Assembly (NCBI RefSeq): GCF_002236105.1
Contig: NZ_NIWU01000009.1
Coordinates: 124,001-188,000 of the forward strand
DNA from: Pseudomonas umsongensis
GTDB taxonomy: Bacteria > Pseudomonadota > Gammaproteobacteria > Pseudomonadales > Pseudomonadaceae
DNA length: 64,000 nucleotides
Reading direction: 5' to 3'
Shown: positions 9,285 through 18,492 of the stretch, piece after piece
Position numbering within the stretch: the stretch's first letter is position 1
How the letters are laid out: every line of letters starts with the position of its first letter
Translations under genes and position numbers: made by a program
The notes under the pieces: model-generated
What the model saw: the letters and a program-made list of their open reading frames with translations, nothing else
Database searches by the model: none
Told to the model about the DNA's origin: nothing

Positions 9285-9480
9285 AATGCCGTTCACTTAT
9301 GCGTGGGGGGGCCACATTTGTGGCGAGGGGATTTATCCCCGTTCGGCTGCGAAGCAGTCGTCAATGCGAACCACTCGATCTGTTTGAAAAGACGCTGAGG
9401 GCCGCTTCGCGGCCCAACGGGGATAAATCCCCTCGCCACAGATTTCTTGCCCGCCGAAAATAGTCTTAAGTGAACAGCAT
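9285..9480. repeat. REP doublet (REPIN-like) with outer inverted repeats
   Basis: Within the 513-base gap between trkH and nhaA, GTGGCGAGGGGATTTATCCCC starts near 9319 (with the GCTGCGAAGCAGTCG arm) and its reverse complement lies at about 9416-9440, preceded by the hairpin GGGCCGCTTCGCGGCCC (9399-9415). This is the inverted REP pair organisation seen in fluorescent pseudomonads. An outer 14-bp inverted repeat (TGCCGTTCACTTA type at about 9285-9298; TAAGTGAACAGCAT at 9467-9480) brackets the unit, giving it a MITE-like outline. No gene is seen in the rest of the gap. Confidence 0.8.
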
Positions 9481-9644
9481 TAGGCACTTGGCCGGGCTTT
9501 ATGGATATCCAACAGTTCCTGGTGATAACACGACTTAGACAGTGCTTCGAACAGCCTGAATGCCTGTCTTGTTGCTTCGCTGACGCAGGTTTCTAAACCA
9601 CAGTATTTGTAGGTTTCGAGATACTGTGGTCATCTCAAGAGAGA

Positions 9645-10841
9645 TTATTTGGCTACGGCAGCACTCGTTAGGACGCTGCTGCGGCGAAGGACTATAACGC
9701 CACCGAACGCTGCCAGAATCGATCCGATCAATACCCCGACTTTGACTTCATCAATCAAAAGAGCTGATCCGGCGAACGCCAGATTGCCAATGAATAGGCT
9801 CATGGTGAAACCAATGCCGCACAACAGTGCTACGCCATAGAGTTGAACCCAGGTGCTCCCTTCCGGCAGCTTGGCCAAGCCCATACGAATGGTCAGAGCA
9901 GCCAATAGGAAAATACCGACCTGCTTGCCCACCAACAGACCCAGGGCTACACCCAGCGGAACCGGATCGACCAGGTTCTCCATCGAAATTCCGGACAATG
10001 AAACACCCGCGTTGGCGAAACCAAAAATCGGCACCACTGCGAACGCTACCCACATGTGCAGCTTCTCTTCCAGGAAAAGCAGCGGAGATCGGGCTTCCTC
10101 TTCTGGCTTGCCCATTGGGATGCACATCGCCACAGCGACACCCGCCAGCGTGGCATGTACACCCGATTGCAGCACGAAGAACCACAGTACACCACCGACC
10201 AGGAGATACGGGAACAATCGCCTTACGCCCAATCGATTCATTGCGATCAGAATGACCAGAGTCGCAAGCGAGGCCAGTAACATCGGCATGGAAAGGCCCG
10301 ACGTATAGAAAAAGGCGATGATCACCACTGCGCCCAGATCGTCAATGATCGCTAAGGCAGCCAGAAACACTTTCAGCGAAGTCGGGACTCGCTTACCCAG
10401 TAACGACAAAACACCTAAAGCGAATGCGATGTCAGTAGCGGCCGGGATCGCCCATCCCCCCAAGGTCTCAGGATTACCCCAGTTTATTGCGATGTAGATC
10501 AGCGCAGGAACAACCATGCCGCCCAAAGCACCAAATCCAGGTAAGGCGCGCTGCCCCCAAGTGGAAAGCCCACCGGCCAGCACCTCTCGTTTGATTTCAA
10601 GACCGACCATCAGGAAGAAGATCGCCATCAGACCATCATTCACCCAATGCTCTACAGACATGCCCATCCAAACGCTGTGTAAGGCTGCAAAGTAACTCTG
10701 GGATACAGGCGAGTTAGCAACAATCAGAGCGGCCAGAGCTGCGCCCATCAACACGAGACCGCCAGCGGATTCCGACGACAGGAAGCGAGTCAGAATCGCT
10801 GCTGCTCTAGGGGTTTCGGCTTTAGCTTGATGCTTGGTCAT
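9645..10841 (-). CDS. nhaA: Na+/H+ antiporter NhaA
   Basis: Inner-membrane antiporter that exchanges sodium (or lithium) for protons, important for pH and salt homeostasis. The protein is 399 residues with about twelve hydrophobic segments. The paired aspartates essential for ion binding are seen in LAIIDDLGAVVIIAF, and the early MVGLEIKREVL and ALPGFGALGGMVVPAL motifs are conserved. The ATG at 10841 is chosen because AAGG sits six bases upstream; a GTG at 10859 would add six residues. The gene is monocistronic. The 294 bases upstream, shared with the divergent gene at 11136, show no further feature. Confidence 0.95.
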   Translation of the reverse strand: MTKHQAKAETPRAAAILTRFLSSESAGGLVLMGAALAALIVANSPVSQSYFAALHSVWMGMSVEHWVNDGLMAIFFLMVGLEIKREVLAGGLSTWGQRALPGFGALGGMVVPALIYIAINWGNPETLGGWAIPAATDIAFALGVLSLLGKRVPTSLKVFLAALAIIDDLGAVVIIAFFYTSGLSMPMLLASLATLVILIAMNRLGVRRLFPYLLVGGVLWFFVLQSGVHATLAGVAVAMCIPMGKPEEEARSPLLFLEEKLHMWVAFAVVPIFGFANAGVSLSGISMENLVDPVPLGVALGLLVGKQVGIFLLAALTIRMGLAKLPEGSTWVQLYGVALLCGIGFTMSLFIGNLAFAGSALLIDEVKVGVLIGSILAAFGGVIVLRRSSVLTSAAVAK

Positions 10842-11135
10842 CAACATCCTTGGGATCACTTAAAAGGTAATAGATTAACATCTGGCCTACACGAACATGG
10901 CGGCGTTAAACAGCCTGAAACAGTTAATGTTTAAGGCCATAACCAGGCATTAATGCTGTTCATTCATTGCTCTGGAATGGGGGTTTTAGGCCAGAACCTA
11001 TTCGCATGCGAAACAATATACAGGCCGCCCATCGCTTCCATACCCCATGCCCTTTTCGAATAACCCGATCAGTCTTCCCATCGCTTGATACCATCCAGCA
11101 CACTTGTATGAAGATTTAATGTCTGGAAGGCCACT

Positions 11136-13346
11136 GTGAACATTATCCGTCGCTGGTTACGACAACCCTATGCACGTCTCATCACTCTGTTCGGACTGGT
11201 TCTGATCGTGCCTGTGTGCATGCGTGCGGCACTGGGTTGGTCGAATCCACTCGGCTACCTTTCAGATCTGGGAACTGCGAGCCTGCTCATCGTACTCCTG
11301 CATCGCCGTCCTTGGTGGTTAGCACTTCCAGTGCTGCTGGCATGGGGAGTTATGACGCTGGCGACTGCCGAACTGGTCAGCGCGGTCGGTAGACTTCCAA
11401 ACTCCTCAGACCTGCACTACCTGATCGACCCTCAGTTTTTGGAAAACTCTACCGGTGGTGGTTTCGCCCAGCCTTGGCTAGCCGCCACTCTATTTCTTGG
11501 ACTGGTGATTTGGCTGATCACGCAGTATCTGGGACGTTCCACTGCCGCTCCAGGCTTGCCGCGAAGCGCGTGGGGAGCACCGCTACTGCTATTGATCACC
11601 CATTGGGGCGCTCAGCACCTGTCCCCCTCAGAGGAAGACCAGTGGCGCTTGTTCAACCTCCCGCACCAGTTGATGGCCGCGAGCGTTGGCGATGTTCAGG
11701 CAAGCGCAGAAGAGTGGTTGGAAGGTGATGTTGTCGATGTCCCACCGCAAATGGCGGGGCTCACTCAGCTCGATTTGGACGGACAGAAATTGCTCGCGGC
11801 ACCGGGGCGTGCGCGTAATGTGTTGATCATCGCGCTGGAAGGTATTCCTGGCGCTTACGTCGGCGTCAACCGCCAAGCCCTGCACAGCAGGTATCAAGAA
11901 AACCTCATGCCCAACCTCAGTCATTGGGCAGAACGCGGCATGAATACGCCGGACTATGTATTACACAGCCATCAAACCATTCGCGGCCTCTACGCGATGC
12001 TTTGTGGCGATTACGACAAGCTGGACAACGGCACGCCCAAGGGGGTCGAAATGTTGACCCAGAGTGAGCGCAACCAAGCCTGCCTACCTGCCCAGTTGCG
12101 CAAGAACGGGTTTGCCACGCACTACCTTCAGGGGGCAGGCCTGCGATTCATGGCCAAAGACAAGATCATGCCGCACATCGGCTTCGACGCTACGCACGGG
12201 TTGGAATGGTTCTCTAATAGCAACTACCTGGAGTTCCCTTGGGGCAAGGATGACAAGGCTTTCTTCGAGGGGGCGCTCGAATACGTCGGCCAGCTGAAAA
12301 AGCAGAAAAAGCCGTGGATGCTGACCCTGCTGACCGTTGGCACCCACCAACCCTATTCGGCCCCTGAAGACTACCTTGAGCGCTACGACACACCCAAGCA
12401 GGCCGCCGTCGGATATCTGGATGATGCTCTCGGACAATTCTTCAGCAGCCTGGAACGTCAGGGCATCTTGAAAGACACCCTGGTGGTAATCACCTCGGAC
12501 GAGTCCCACGGCATAGATGGTGTACGCCTGGCTTCCTCATGGGGCTTCAACCTGATGCTAGCGCCCGAACAGGATCAGTTGCCCAGGGTGAAGTCTGGGG
12601 TCTACGGGCATGTCGATCTGAGTGCCTCGATACTCGACTACTTCGCCTTGCCTGCCCCCTCAGCCTTGAGCGGTCGGTCCCTGTTTCGTGATTATGAAAC
12701 GGGCCGCGAAATTATGTCATTCACCAACGACAAGCTGCGCTATCACGATGGCCAAGGCACCTTGACCGAGTGTGATTTTCAACAGCGCTGTCGGTTTTAC
12801 GCCAGCAAAGGCTTTATTGCCGAGCGTGCGACCTTGACTGGTCAGTACGGCGGTAAACGCGCCCGACAAATCACAGCAAGAGCGACGGCGCTGGATCACT
12901 CGCTGCTCCGGACACCATTGAACCAGCACTACCAGTTCGGCAGCCCCGCTATCATCCCGCTTCAAGCGCAGATCAAGGATGACTGGGCCGACAACCTTAT
13001 CGGTGCTCAGTACCTCGAAATGCCTAAGGGCTCGCACACTCGCGTTCGCCTGACCGTGCGCTCGGTAGATCCACAACAGAACGCCTACATACTGCTCAAG
13101 GCCAAGGAGCTGGAGCAGGATGTCCAGCTGGGCCTGCCAGCCGAAATGGTCGTCACAGCAGACCAGCCACTGGAGATGGACTTCAGCTTTGACAATCCGC
13201 AGTCGCGTAAGGCGTTTTCGTTCCACTTGTTGGGCTATGGATTGGGTGCCGTTGAAGTGAGCGACTTCAGCGTGATTACCGAGTTGCCAGAAGCACTAGA
13301 GGTGCTGGATGAGAACCCGGTCGACAGCAGTGCTCAATCAAGCTAG
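11136..13346 (+). CDS. LTA synthase/sulfatase-like membrane protein
   Basis: A 736-residue protein with about four to five N-terminal membrane segments and a periplasmic sulfatase-fold domain (about residues 225-540). The fold is shown by VLIIALEGIPGAYVG (first metal ligand), HQTIRGLYAMLCG (probable nucleophile threonine region), VVITSDESHG (metal ligands) and YGHVDLSASILDYF. Related enzymes transfer phosphoglycerol or phosphoethanolamine groups onto glycans or lipids at the outer face of the inner membrane. A further C-terminal domain of about 180 residues has no family that I recognise. It starts at a GTG preceded by GGAAGG. The acceptor is unknown. Confidence 0.85.
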   Translation: MNIIRRWLRQPYARLITLFGLVLIVPVCMRAALGWSNPLGYLSDLGTASLLIVLLHRRPWWLALPVLLAWGVMTLATAELVSAVGRLPNSSDLHYLIDPQFLENSTGGGFAQPWLAATLFLGLVIWLITQYLGRSTAAPGLPRSAWGAPLLLLITHWGAQHLSPSEEDQWRLFNLPHQLMAASVGDVQASAEEWLEGDVVDVPPQMAGLTQLDLDGQKLLAAPGRARNVLIIALEGIPGAYVGVNRQALHSRYQENLMPNLSHWAERGMNTPDYVLHSHQTIRGLYAMLCGDYDKLDNGTPKGVEMLTQSERNQACLPAQLRKNGFATHYLQGAGLRFMAKDKIMPHIGFDATHGLEWFSNSNYLEFPWGKDDKAFFEGALEYVGQLKKQKKPWMLTLLTVGTHQPYSAPEDYLERYDTPKQAAVGYLDDALGQFFSSLERQGILKDTLVVITSDESHGIDGVRLASSWGFNLMLAPEQDQLPRVKSGVYGHVDLSASILDYFALPAPSALSGRSLFRDYETGREIMSFTNDKLRYHDGQGTLTECDFQQRCRFYASKGFIAERATLTGQYGGKRARQITARATALDHSLLRTPLNQHYQFGSPAIIPLQAQIKDDWADNLIGAQYLEMPKGSHTRVRLTVRSVDPQQNAYILLKAKELEQDVQLGLPAEMVVTADQPLEMDFSFDNPQSRKAFSFHLLGYGLGAVEVSDFSVITELPEALEVLDENPVDSSAQSS

Positions 13347-13356
13347 GTACCTCATT

Positions 13357-13383
13357 GCTTGCACTCTTACTATGAGTGCAAGC
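13357..13383 (+). terminator. hairpin after the sulfatase-like gene
   Basis: A perfect ten-base inverted repeat, GCTTGCACTC / GAGTGCAAGC with a seven-base loop, lies 11 bases after the stop. No T run follows, so termination activity is uncertain. Confidence 0.5.
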
Positions 13384-13564
13384 CCTATGTGGACTGTAAC
13401 GTAATGATTTATAAAAGTATTGCAGCAACTGCATTCCAATACTCTTAACAGATCGAACTTACTAAAAGCAATATCAGGGTGCTGCGACCATAAATCACAA
13501 GAGGCTTAGATCGAAGAATAGATTGCTCCGTAAATATCTTGTCACACTACCGTCTGCCAACAAT

Positions 13565-13578
13565 TTGATTTAAGTCAA
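13565..13578. promoter_or_regulatory. ANR/FNR-type box
   Basis: TTGAT-TTAA-GTCAA matches the FNR/ANR consensus TTGAT-N4-ATCAA with one mismatch. It lies 165 bases upstream of the P-type ATPase start, in a 396-base AT-rich gap that otherwise holds only the hairpin at 13357. It suggests oxygen-responsive control of the ATPase-USP pair. Confidence 0.55.
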
Positions 13579-13742
13579 TAATCATCAAGCGCTTGGTTGC
13601 ATGGATCTTTTAGTTCGTATCAGCTGGTTAATAGAGTGAATGTAAGAAAATCCAACGATTTTTTAAGCGTTCTGCTATACCCGCGCCCGCCCATGACCAA
13701 CTCAGCCCAGTTCAGTCGAGCTATGCGCACAGGAGATATTCA

Positions 13743-16478
13743 TTGAAGAAGCCGGTGGTCGACGCAGCAGCTGAGCTAACACTAGTTCCCACGCATTCCG
13801 TGGCGTGGCATACGCTGCCTGCAGAGCAAGTGATGAACCTGCTCGAGGTGAATGAGCATGTCGGGTTGGAGGCAACCGAAGTTCAAGCCAGGCTTGCCCG
13901 CACTGGTTTCAACAGGCTACCAGAAGCCGCACGTCGGCCTGCGTGGCTCAGATTCTTGCTGCAATTTCACAACATTCTGATTTATGTGCTTCTAGGATCC
14001 GCTGCGATTACCGCGATGCTGCAACATCTGTGGGACACGGTGGTGATTCTTGCGGTAGTAATTGCAAACGCAATCATTGGATACGTCCAGGAAGGCAAAG
14101 CGGAAAAAGCCATGGACGCTATCCGGCAGATGTTGGCACCGCACGCAGCAGTAGTTCGCGCAGGCGAACGCTTGAGTGTTGTAGGTGAGGCGCTAGTACC
14201 GGGCGATATTGTATTGCTGGAGGCCGGAGACAAAGTACCTGCTGATTTACGCCTGCTGCACGCGAACAGACTGCAAATTCAAGAAGCAATTCTCACCGGT
14301 GAATCCCTACCAGTAGAAAAACATACTGAACCAGTAGGTCTTGAAGCTGCCCTGGGTGATCGTACATGCATGGCATTCAGCGGCACCCTCGTGACTTGCG
14401 GGCAAGCAACAGGGGTTGTAGTTGCTACCGCAGCAGTTGCTGAAATCGGACGCATCAGTACGCTGCTTGCAGGAGTAGAAACGCTGACCACCCCGCTGGT
14501 GCAGCAAATGAACGTATTCGCGCGCTGGCTGACGATCTTGATCTTGTTAGTCGGTGGCCTTTTGCTCGTGTTCGGCCATTATGTCGGGCACTACGCATTC
14601 ACCGAGATCTTCATGGTCGTGGTGGGGATGTCGGTAGCGGCGATACCTGAAGGGCTGCCAGCAGTCCTTACTATTACGCTGGCTGTAGGAGTACGGGCAA
14701 TGGCTCGCCGCAACGCCATCGTGCGTCGCCTACCGGCCATCGAAACGCTAGGTTCGGTATCCGTCATCTGCACTGACAAGACCGGCACTCTCACCCGCAA
14801 CGAAATGATGGTGGCATCGGTCGTCACGAACGATCTCCTCTTCACCGTCGATGGCGCAGGTTATCAGCCAGCGGGAAGCATCAGTCTTGCCGATCAGTTA
14901 ATCGACATATCGTCTCACCCCGCGCTGTCAGAATTGGGGCGAGCAGCAGGTCTTTGCAACGATGCCGTGCTGCGCCTGCATGATGACTTATGGAAGGTAG
15001 AGGGCGACCCGATGGAGGGTGCCTTGCTAGCATTTTCCGGAAAGACCGGAATCGATAGAGATGAAGACCATCGGGCTTGGCCCCGCACCGACGCCATACC
15101 ATTTGACGCTAAACACCGTTTCATGGCGACACTGCATCACAACCATGATCGACATGCCTCTATCTATGTGAAAGGCGCGCCAGAGCAAATACTGGCCATG
15201 AGCACGCAGCAGTTCGTAAACGCCGGCGGAACTGAACCGCTCAATGCGGAATACTGGCACGCACGGGCAAACGCCATTGCTGCCAAGGGGCAGCGTGTAT
15301 TGGCGTTAGCAGTGAGATCGGTTCGGCCCGAGCACACCGTGTTGGAGTTCGGGGACGTGCAAGGAACGTTAACGTTGCTGGGCATGGTCGGCCTGATTGA
15401 TCCACCTAGACCCGAGACGATAAAGGCAGTTCAGCAATGCCAAGGGGCGGGCATTGTCGTAAAAATGATCACTGGCGATCATGGCGGCACCGCCGCTGCT
15501 ATCGGTCGCCAGATTGGCCTGCAAAATCCCGACAAGGTGCTGACTGGCGTGGACCTGGACGCCATGAACGATGCTGCCCTCAAGGAAGCGGTAAAGGACG
15601 TCAATATTTTTGCTCGCACCAGCCCCGAACATAAGCTCAGGTTGGTAATGCTGCTGCAATCGAACGGCATGACAGTGGCCATGACCGGCGATGGCGTTAA
15701 CGACGCACCAGCGCTAAAGCGTGCCGATGCCGGTATCGCCATGGGTGGAAAAGGCAGTGAAGCCGCCAAGGAGGCCGCAGACCTGGTGCTGGCAGATGAC
15801 AACTTCGCATCCATCGTGGCTGCAGTACGCGAAGGCCGGACAGTCTACGACAACATCAAGAAAGTGCTGAGCTGGACGCTGCCTACCAACGCGGGCGAGA
15901 CCATGACCATCATCGTCGCGCTGCTACTCGGCATTACCCTGCCGGTGACGCCGATACAGATTCTGTGGATCAATCTGATAACCGCAGTGACGCTCGGCAT
16001 CGCGCTAGCGTTCGAGCCCACCGAAGAAAACACCATGCGCAGACCGCCTCGTTCACGCAAGGAACCACTCATAAGCGGAGCCTTAGTCTGGCATATGGTG
16101 CTTGTTTCCGTTCTTTTCCTCTGTGGTGTTTACGGCATTTTTTCGTATGCACTCGACCGCGGCTACTCCGTGGAGTTGGCCCGAACCATCGCGGTGAACA
16201 CGTTAGTCGTGATGGAAATATTCCATCTGTTCTTCATTCGTAATCTCTACAGCACATCGCTTACCTGGAAGGGCATTCGCGGCACCAAGGTCGTGTGGAT
16301 GACCGTCACAGTGATTACCTTCGCTCAGTTCGCCATCACGTATGCGCCACCGCTGCAAAAGGTGTTTGCAACAGAGGCAGTCCCCTTCCTTGATGGCCTG
16401 CTGATCATCGGGGTTGGTGTTGCGCTGTTTGCGGTAATCGAGATAGAAAAACAGATTCGAATCCGCTTGTCCGAGTAG
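13743..16478 (+). CDS. P-type cation-transporting ATPase (P2-like)
   Basis: Inner-membrane pump of 911 residues. It has the N-terminal cation-ATPase domain, the actuator with LTGES, M4 with VAAIPEGLP (Glu at about 303), the phosphorylation motif DKTGT (Asp about 345), the nucleotide-binding domain with KGAPE, the hinge TGDGVNDAP and six C-terminal membrane helices. The layout is that of P2-type calcium/cation ATPases. In M6 the motif reads WINLITAVTLG: the Asp that binds calcium in SERCA (NLVTDG) is Ala here (about 748), so the transported ion is uncertain. The start is TTG at 13743 with AGGAG seven bases upstream. A universal stress protein follows 68 bp downstream, probably co-regulated. 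Confidence 0.9.
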   Translation: MKKPVVDAAAELTLVPTHSVAWHTLPAEQVMNLLEVNEHVGLEATEVQARLARTGFNRLPEAARRPAWLRFLLQFHNILIYVLLGSAAITAMLQHLWDTVVILAVVIANAIIGYVQEGKAEKAMDAIRQMLAPHAAVVRAGERLSVVGEALVPGDIVLLEAGDKVPADLRLLHANRLQIQEAILTGESLPVEKHTEPVGLEAALGDRTCMAFSGTLVTCGQATGVVVATAAVAEIGRISTLLAGVETLTTPLVQQMNVFARWLTILILLVGGLLLVFGHYVGHYAFTEIFMVVVGMSVAAIPEGLPAVLTITLAVGVRAMARRNAIVRRLPAIETLGSVSVICTDKTGTLTRNEMMVASVVTNDLLFTVDGAGYQPAGSISLADQLIDISSHPALSELGRAAGLCNDAVLRLHDDLWKVEGDPMEGALLAFSGKTGIDRDEDHRAWPRTDAIPFDAKHRFMATLHHNHDRHASIYVKGAPEQILAMSTQQFVNAGGTEPLNAEYWHARANAIAAKGQRVLALAVRSVRPEHTVLEFGDVQGTLTLLGMVGLIDPPRPETIKAVQQCQGAGIVVKMITGDHGGTAAAIGRQIGLQNPDKVLTGVDLDAMNDAALKEAVKDVNIFARTSPEHKLRLVMLLQSNGMTVAMTGDGVNDAPALKRADAGIAMGGKGSEAAKEAADLVLADDNFASIVAAVREGRTVYDNIKKVLSWTLPTNAGETMTIIVALLLGITLPVTPIQILWINLITAVTLGIALAFEPTEENTMRRPPRSRKEPLISGALVWHMVLVSVLFLCGVYGIFSYALDRGYSVELARTIAVNTLVVMEIFHLFFIRNLYSTSLTWKGIRGTKVVWMTVTVITFAQFAITYAPPLQKVFATEAVPFLDGLLIIGVGVALFAVIEIEKQIRIRLSE

Positions 16479-16546
16479 AACGGGTTGCATACTGGGCATA
16501 CCCTAAACGACAAGCATCTTCATGCCACTGAAAGAGGATTTGGAAA

Positions 16547-16981
16547 ATGCATAAAATACTTGTAGCGATCGATGGTTCCGAGCATTCGGAGCGCGCGGTG
16601 CGTTACCTTATTGGGCTGATCCAAGATGGCGGATTACTGGGCGGTAGTGTTGAGGTACATCTGGTGAATGTGCAGCCACTTTTACCAACTCGAATCGCAC
16701 TCGACATGAGCGAGGATGAGCGTGATCGTTACTATGGGGATAAAAGTGCTGAGGATTCACAAAAAGCTGAGGTGCTTCTGAAGCAAGAAGGGATTGCATT
16801 CGCACTCCATACCTTACAAGGCGATGCAGCCAGCCAAATTGTGGCGTGTTCGCGTTCCCTTGGATGTGACAGCATCATCCTAGGTTCGCATGGCAATGGT
16901 TTTTTGGCGGGGATTTTTCTGGGCTCTGTCGCGGCAAAGGTGATTCAGCTCTCGGATTTACCAATCACCCTAGTCAAATAG
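16547..16981 (+). CDS. universal stress protein (UspA family)
   Basis: A 144-residue cytoplasmic protein with the Usp fold: MHKILVAIDGSEHSERAV at the N terminus and the ATP-binding signature GSHGNGFLAGIFLGSVAAKVI near the C terminus (G-x2-G-x9-G-S spacing). Pseudomonas Usp proteins often support survival without oxygen and are ANR-controlled; the ANR-type box upstream of the preceding ATPase fits that pattern. The RBS AGAGGA lies ahead of the start. Confidence 0.9.
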   Translation: MHKILVAIDGSEHSERAVRYLIGLIQDGGLLGGSVEVHLVNVQPLLPTRIALDMSEDERDRYYGDKSAEDSQKAEVLLKQEGIAFALHTLQGDAASQIVACSRSLGCDSIILGSHGNGFLAGIFLGSVAAKVIQLSDLPITLVK

Positions 16982-17395
16982 GAGATCGTGAATGGTTTGA
17001 CAGCACGGCACCCATAACTGGATTGTCAAAGACAGTTGTTGGGGAAAGGTTTTGATGGAGCTTTGCCCTTTCGCCGACCATGAAGCCCTATGACGAGCGG
17101 GGTGTTGATACTTTTTGAATCAAATGCCTTCTCGACAATGATTTGATATCGATTAGCCTAGGATTGCTCCCCAACAGAAGACCCTCGGCGAATTCAATAA
17201 TGTCTAGGGCCTTTGTGACCATGTTCTCGCGTTGCCTGCGTTATGGGCGGGGTCGCGTCGGCACCCGAAAGGGTGGTCGGCCTTCGTGGTCGGCACTCCA
17301 ACCTTCGCGGCTTTGCCCACCACTCATTATAGTGATATCGCGCTCAATCAAGCAGAGGCATCACGCCTGGAAATGCTTAAAGCGCCTTTGCTTAC
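16982..17395. other. gap with no convincing gene
   Basis: This 414-base stretch holds no ORF with recognisable homology. A 44-codon minus-strand frame at 17088-17222 (start MVTKALDIIEFAEG, containing IDIKSLSRRHL) faintly recalls the first helices of an AraC-type HTH but is too short to call. The sequence is probably decayed DNA flanking the inositol-monophosphatase-family remnant. Confidence 0.3.
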
Positions 17396-17917
17396 TCATG
17401 CCCTTCGTTCCGGCACGCACACAGTGGAGCGTCGAAGCGTTGATGAAACTACATGGGCATGTAGATTGTACTCGGAACCCAGCAATACCCCTCCTGCACC
17501 TCTTAATAGCGCATGCCCAGCTACGACGTCATGAGCTGAAACAGGATAGAGCGAGACACCACATACAGCATCGCCGACGGCAACTCTTGCTAACCTGTAT
17601 GCAATTGAAGGCATTGCATGAAAACACGCTGGTGCGCACAGCTCACGATTGAGCTCCGGTTTATTCACCGCCGCAGCGCTGACCATTACTCTACTGCCTT
17701 TCGAGAGCTTTTTATCAGCAAGACCAGCGCTTACTGGTTGGCCGTTGCGAATCAAGTGTGAAAGACCTTCCGTCCGACCGATACAATCAGGAGCCCCCTC
17801 AGGAGTAACAGTGGCATACACGACCCCAAGCACTGGGATAGTTACATGCAGCAGACCCACCGACAGAGCAGCCCCCTTCAACCCCATCAAAAAATCCTTG
17901 TCGACCCACTGATTCAT
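17396..17917 (-). pseudogene. inositol monophosphatase family remnant
   Basis: The frame opens with VDKDFLMGLKGAALSVGLL, which corresponds to the position just after the catalytic DPxDGT motif of inositol-phosphatase/CysQ-like enzymes. It continues with SIAYRLARVAVGDAVCGVSL then YPVSAHDVVAGHALLRGAGG, the second metal-binding region. The N-terminal third, with the metal-binding Glu and Asp residues, is missing. After GGVLL the sequence loses homology, suggesting a frameshift or a junction. The fragment cannot be an active phosphatase. A GNAT gene starts divergently 18 bases away, so a rearrangement boundary lies at about 17917. Confidence 0.7.
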
Positions 17918-17934
17918 TGCTCAGGGAGAGCGCC

Positions 17935-18360
17935 ATGCCTTTAGACATCCTGCTGTCGGAACATGCAACGGAAGAACAGCGGTCAGCCATTCTGACCCCG
18001 TTGCTGGCCCACAATCTGGCCAAGGGTGGAGACGACGCCCATGAAACTTTTGCCCTGTTGCTGCGAGATCCTGACAGCAATGAAATCATTGGCGGGCTGT
18101 ACGGAAAGGTTTCCTATCGATGGCTCCTCATCGATCTTGTCAGTGTTCCCGAGTCGATGCGGGGCCAGGGTATCGGACAACGGCTTATGCACATGGCCGA
18201 AGACATCGCGCAGAAAAAGTACTGCATAGGTATCTGGCTGGAGACATTCAGTTTTCAGGCACCGGGATTTTATCAAAAGCTGGGCTACTGCGAATTTGGG
18301 CGCCTGACGGATTATCCGCCGGGACATACCCGAATGTTCTACCACAAGCTGTTGTGCTGA
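17935..18360 (+). CDS. GNAT family N-acetyltransferase
   Basis: A 141-residue acetyltransferase with the GNAT fold: a beta4 strand WLLIDLVSVPESMRGQGIGQ containing the acetyl-CoA-binding R-G-Q-G-I-G motif, followed by LMHMAEDIAQKKYCIGIWLE and the C-terminal FYQKLGYCEFG typical of the family. The substrate is unknown. Start 17935 is chosen because AGGGAG lies six bases upstream; an upstream TTG would add six residues. It is a single gene between remnants. Confidence 0.88.
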   Translation: MPLDILLSEHATEEQRSAILTPLLAHNLAKGGDDAHETFALLLRDPDSNEIIGGLYGKVSYRWLLIDLVSVPESMRGQGIGQRLMHMAEDIAQKKYCIGIWLETFSFQAPGFYQKLGYCEFGRLTDYPPGHTRMFYHKLLC

Positions 18361-18450
18361 CGGCACATTGAACCTTGAGCCGATTGCTGCACTTGATACC
18401 GGGTAGCTATCAATTATGGGGCGCTCGTATTCGATGACCGCCCTTCGGCC

Positions 18451-18481
18451 CTTCGTGGCAGGCAGCAATCGGCCAGGAGCG
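18451..18481. repeat. dispersed intergenic repeat, copy 1
   Basis: Contains GGCAGGCAGCAATCGGCCAG, a degenerate copy of a short repeat whose core (GACAGGCAG-AAA-CGGCCA type) recurs at 19907-19937, 55083-55109 and 61701-61740 in this window. All copies are intergenic. Confidence 0.5.
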
Positions 18482-18492
18482 AACTCTATGAT

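Noticed and set aside
17088..17222. Possible AraC-type regulator fragment on the minus strand
   Set aside because: Only about 30 residues show weak HTH-like spacing; too little to support a call.
17143..17652. Plus-strand frame of 169 codons opposite the inositol-phosphatase remnant
   Set aside because: No homology, and the opposite strand carries recognisable family motifs.
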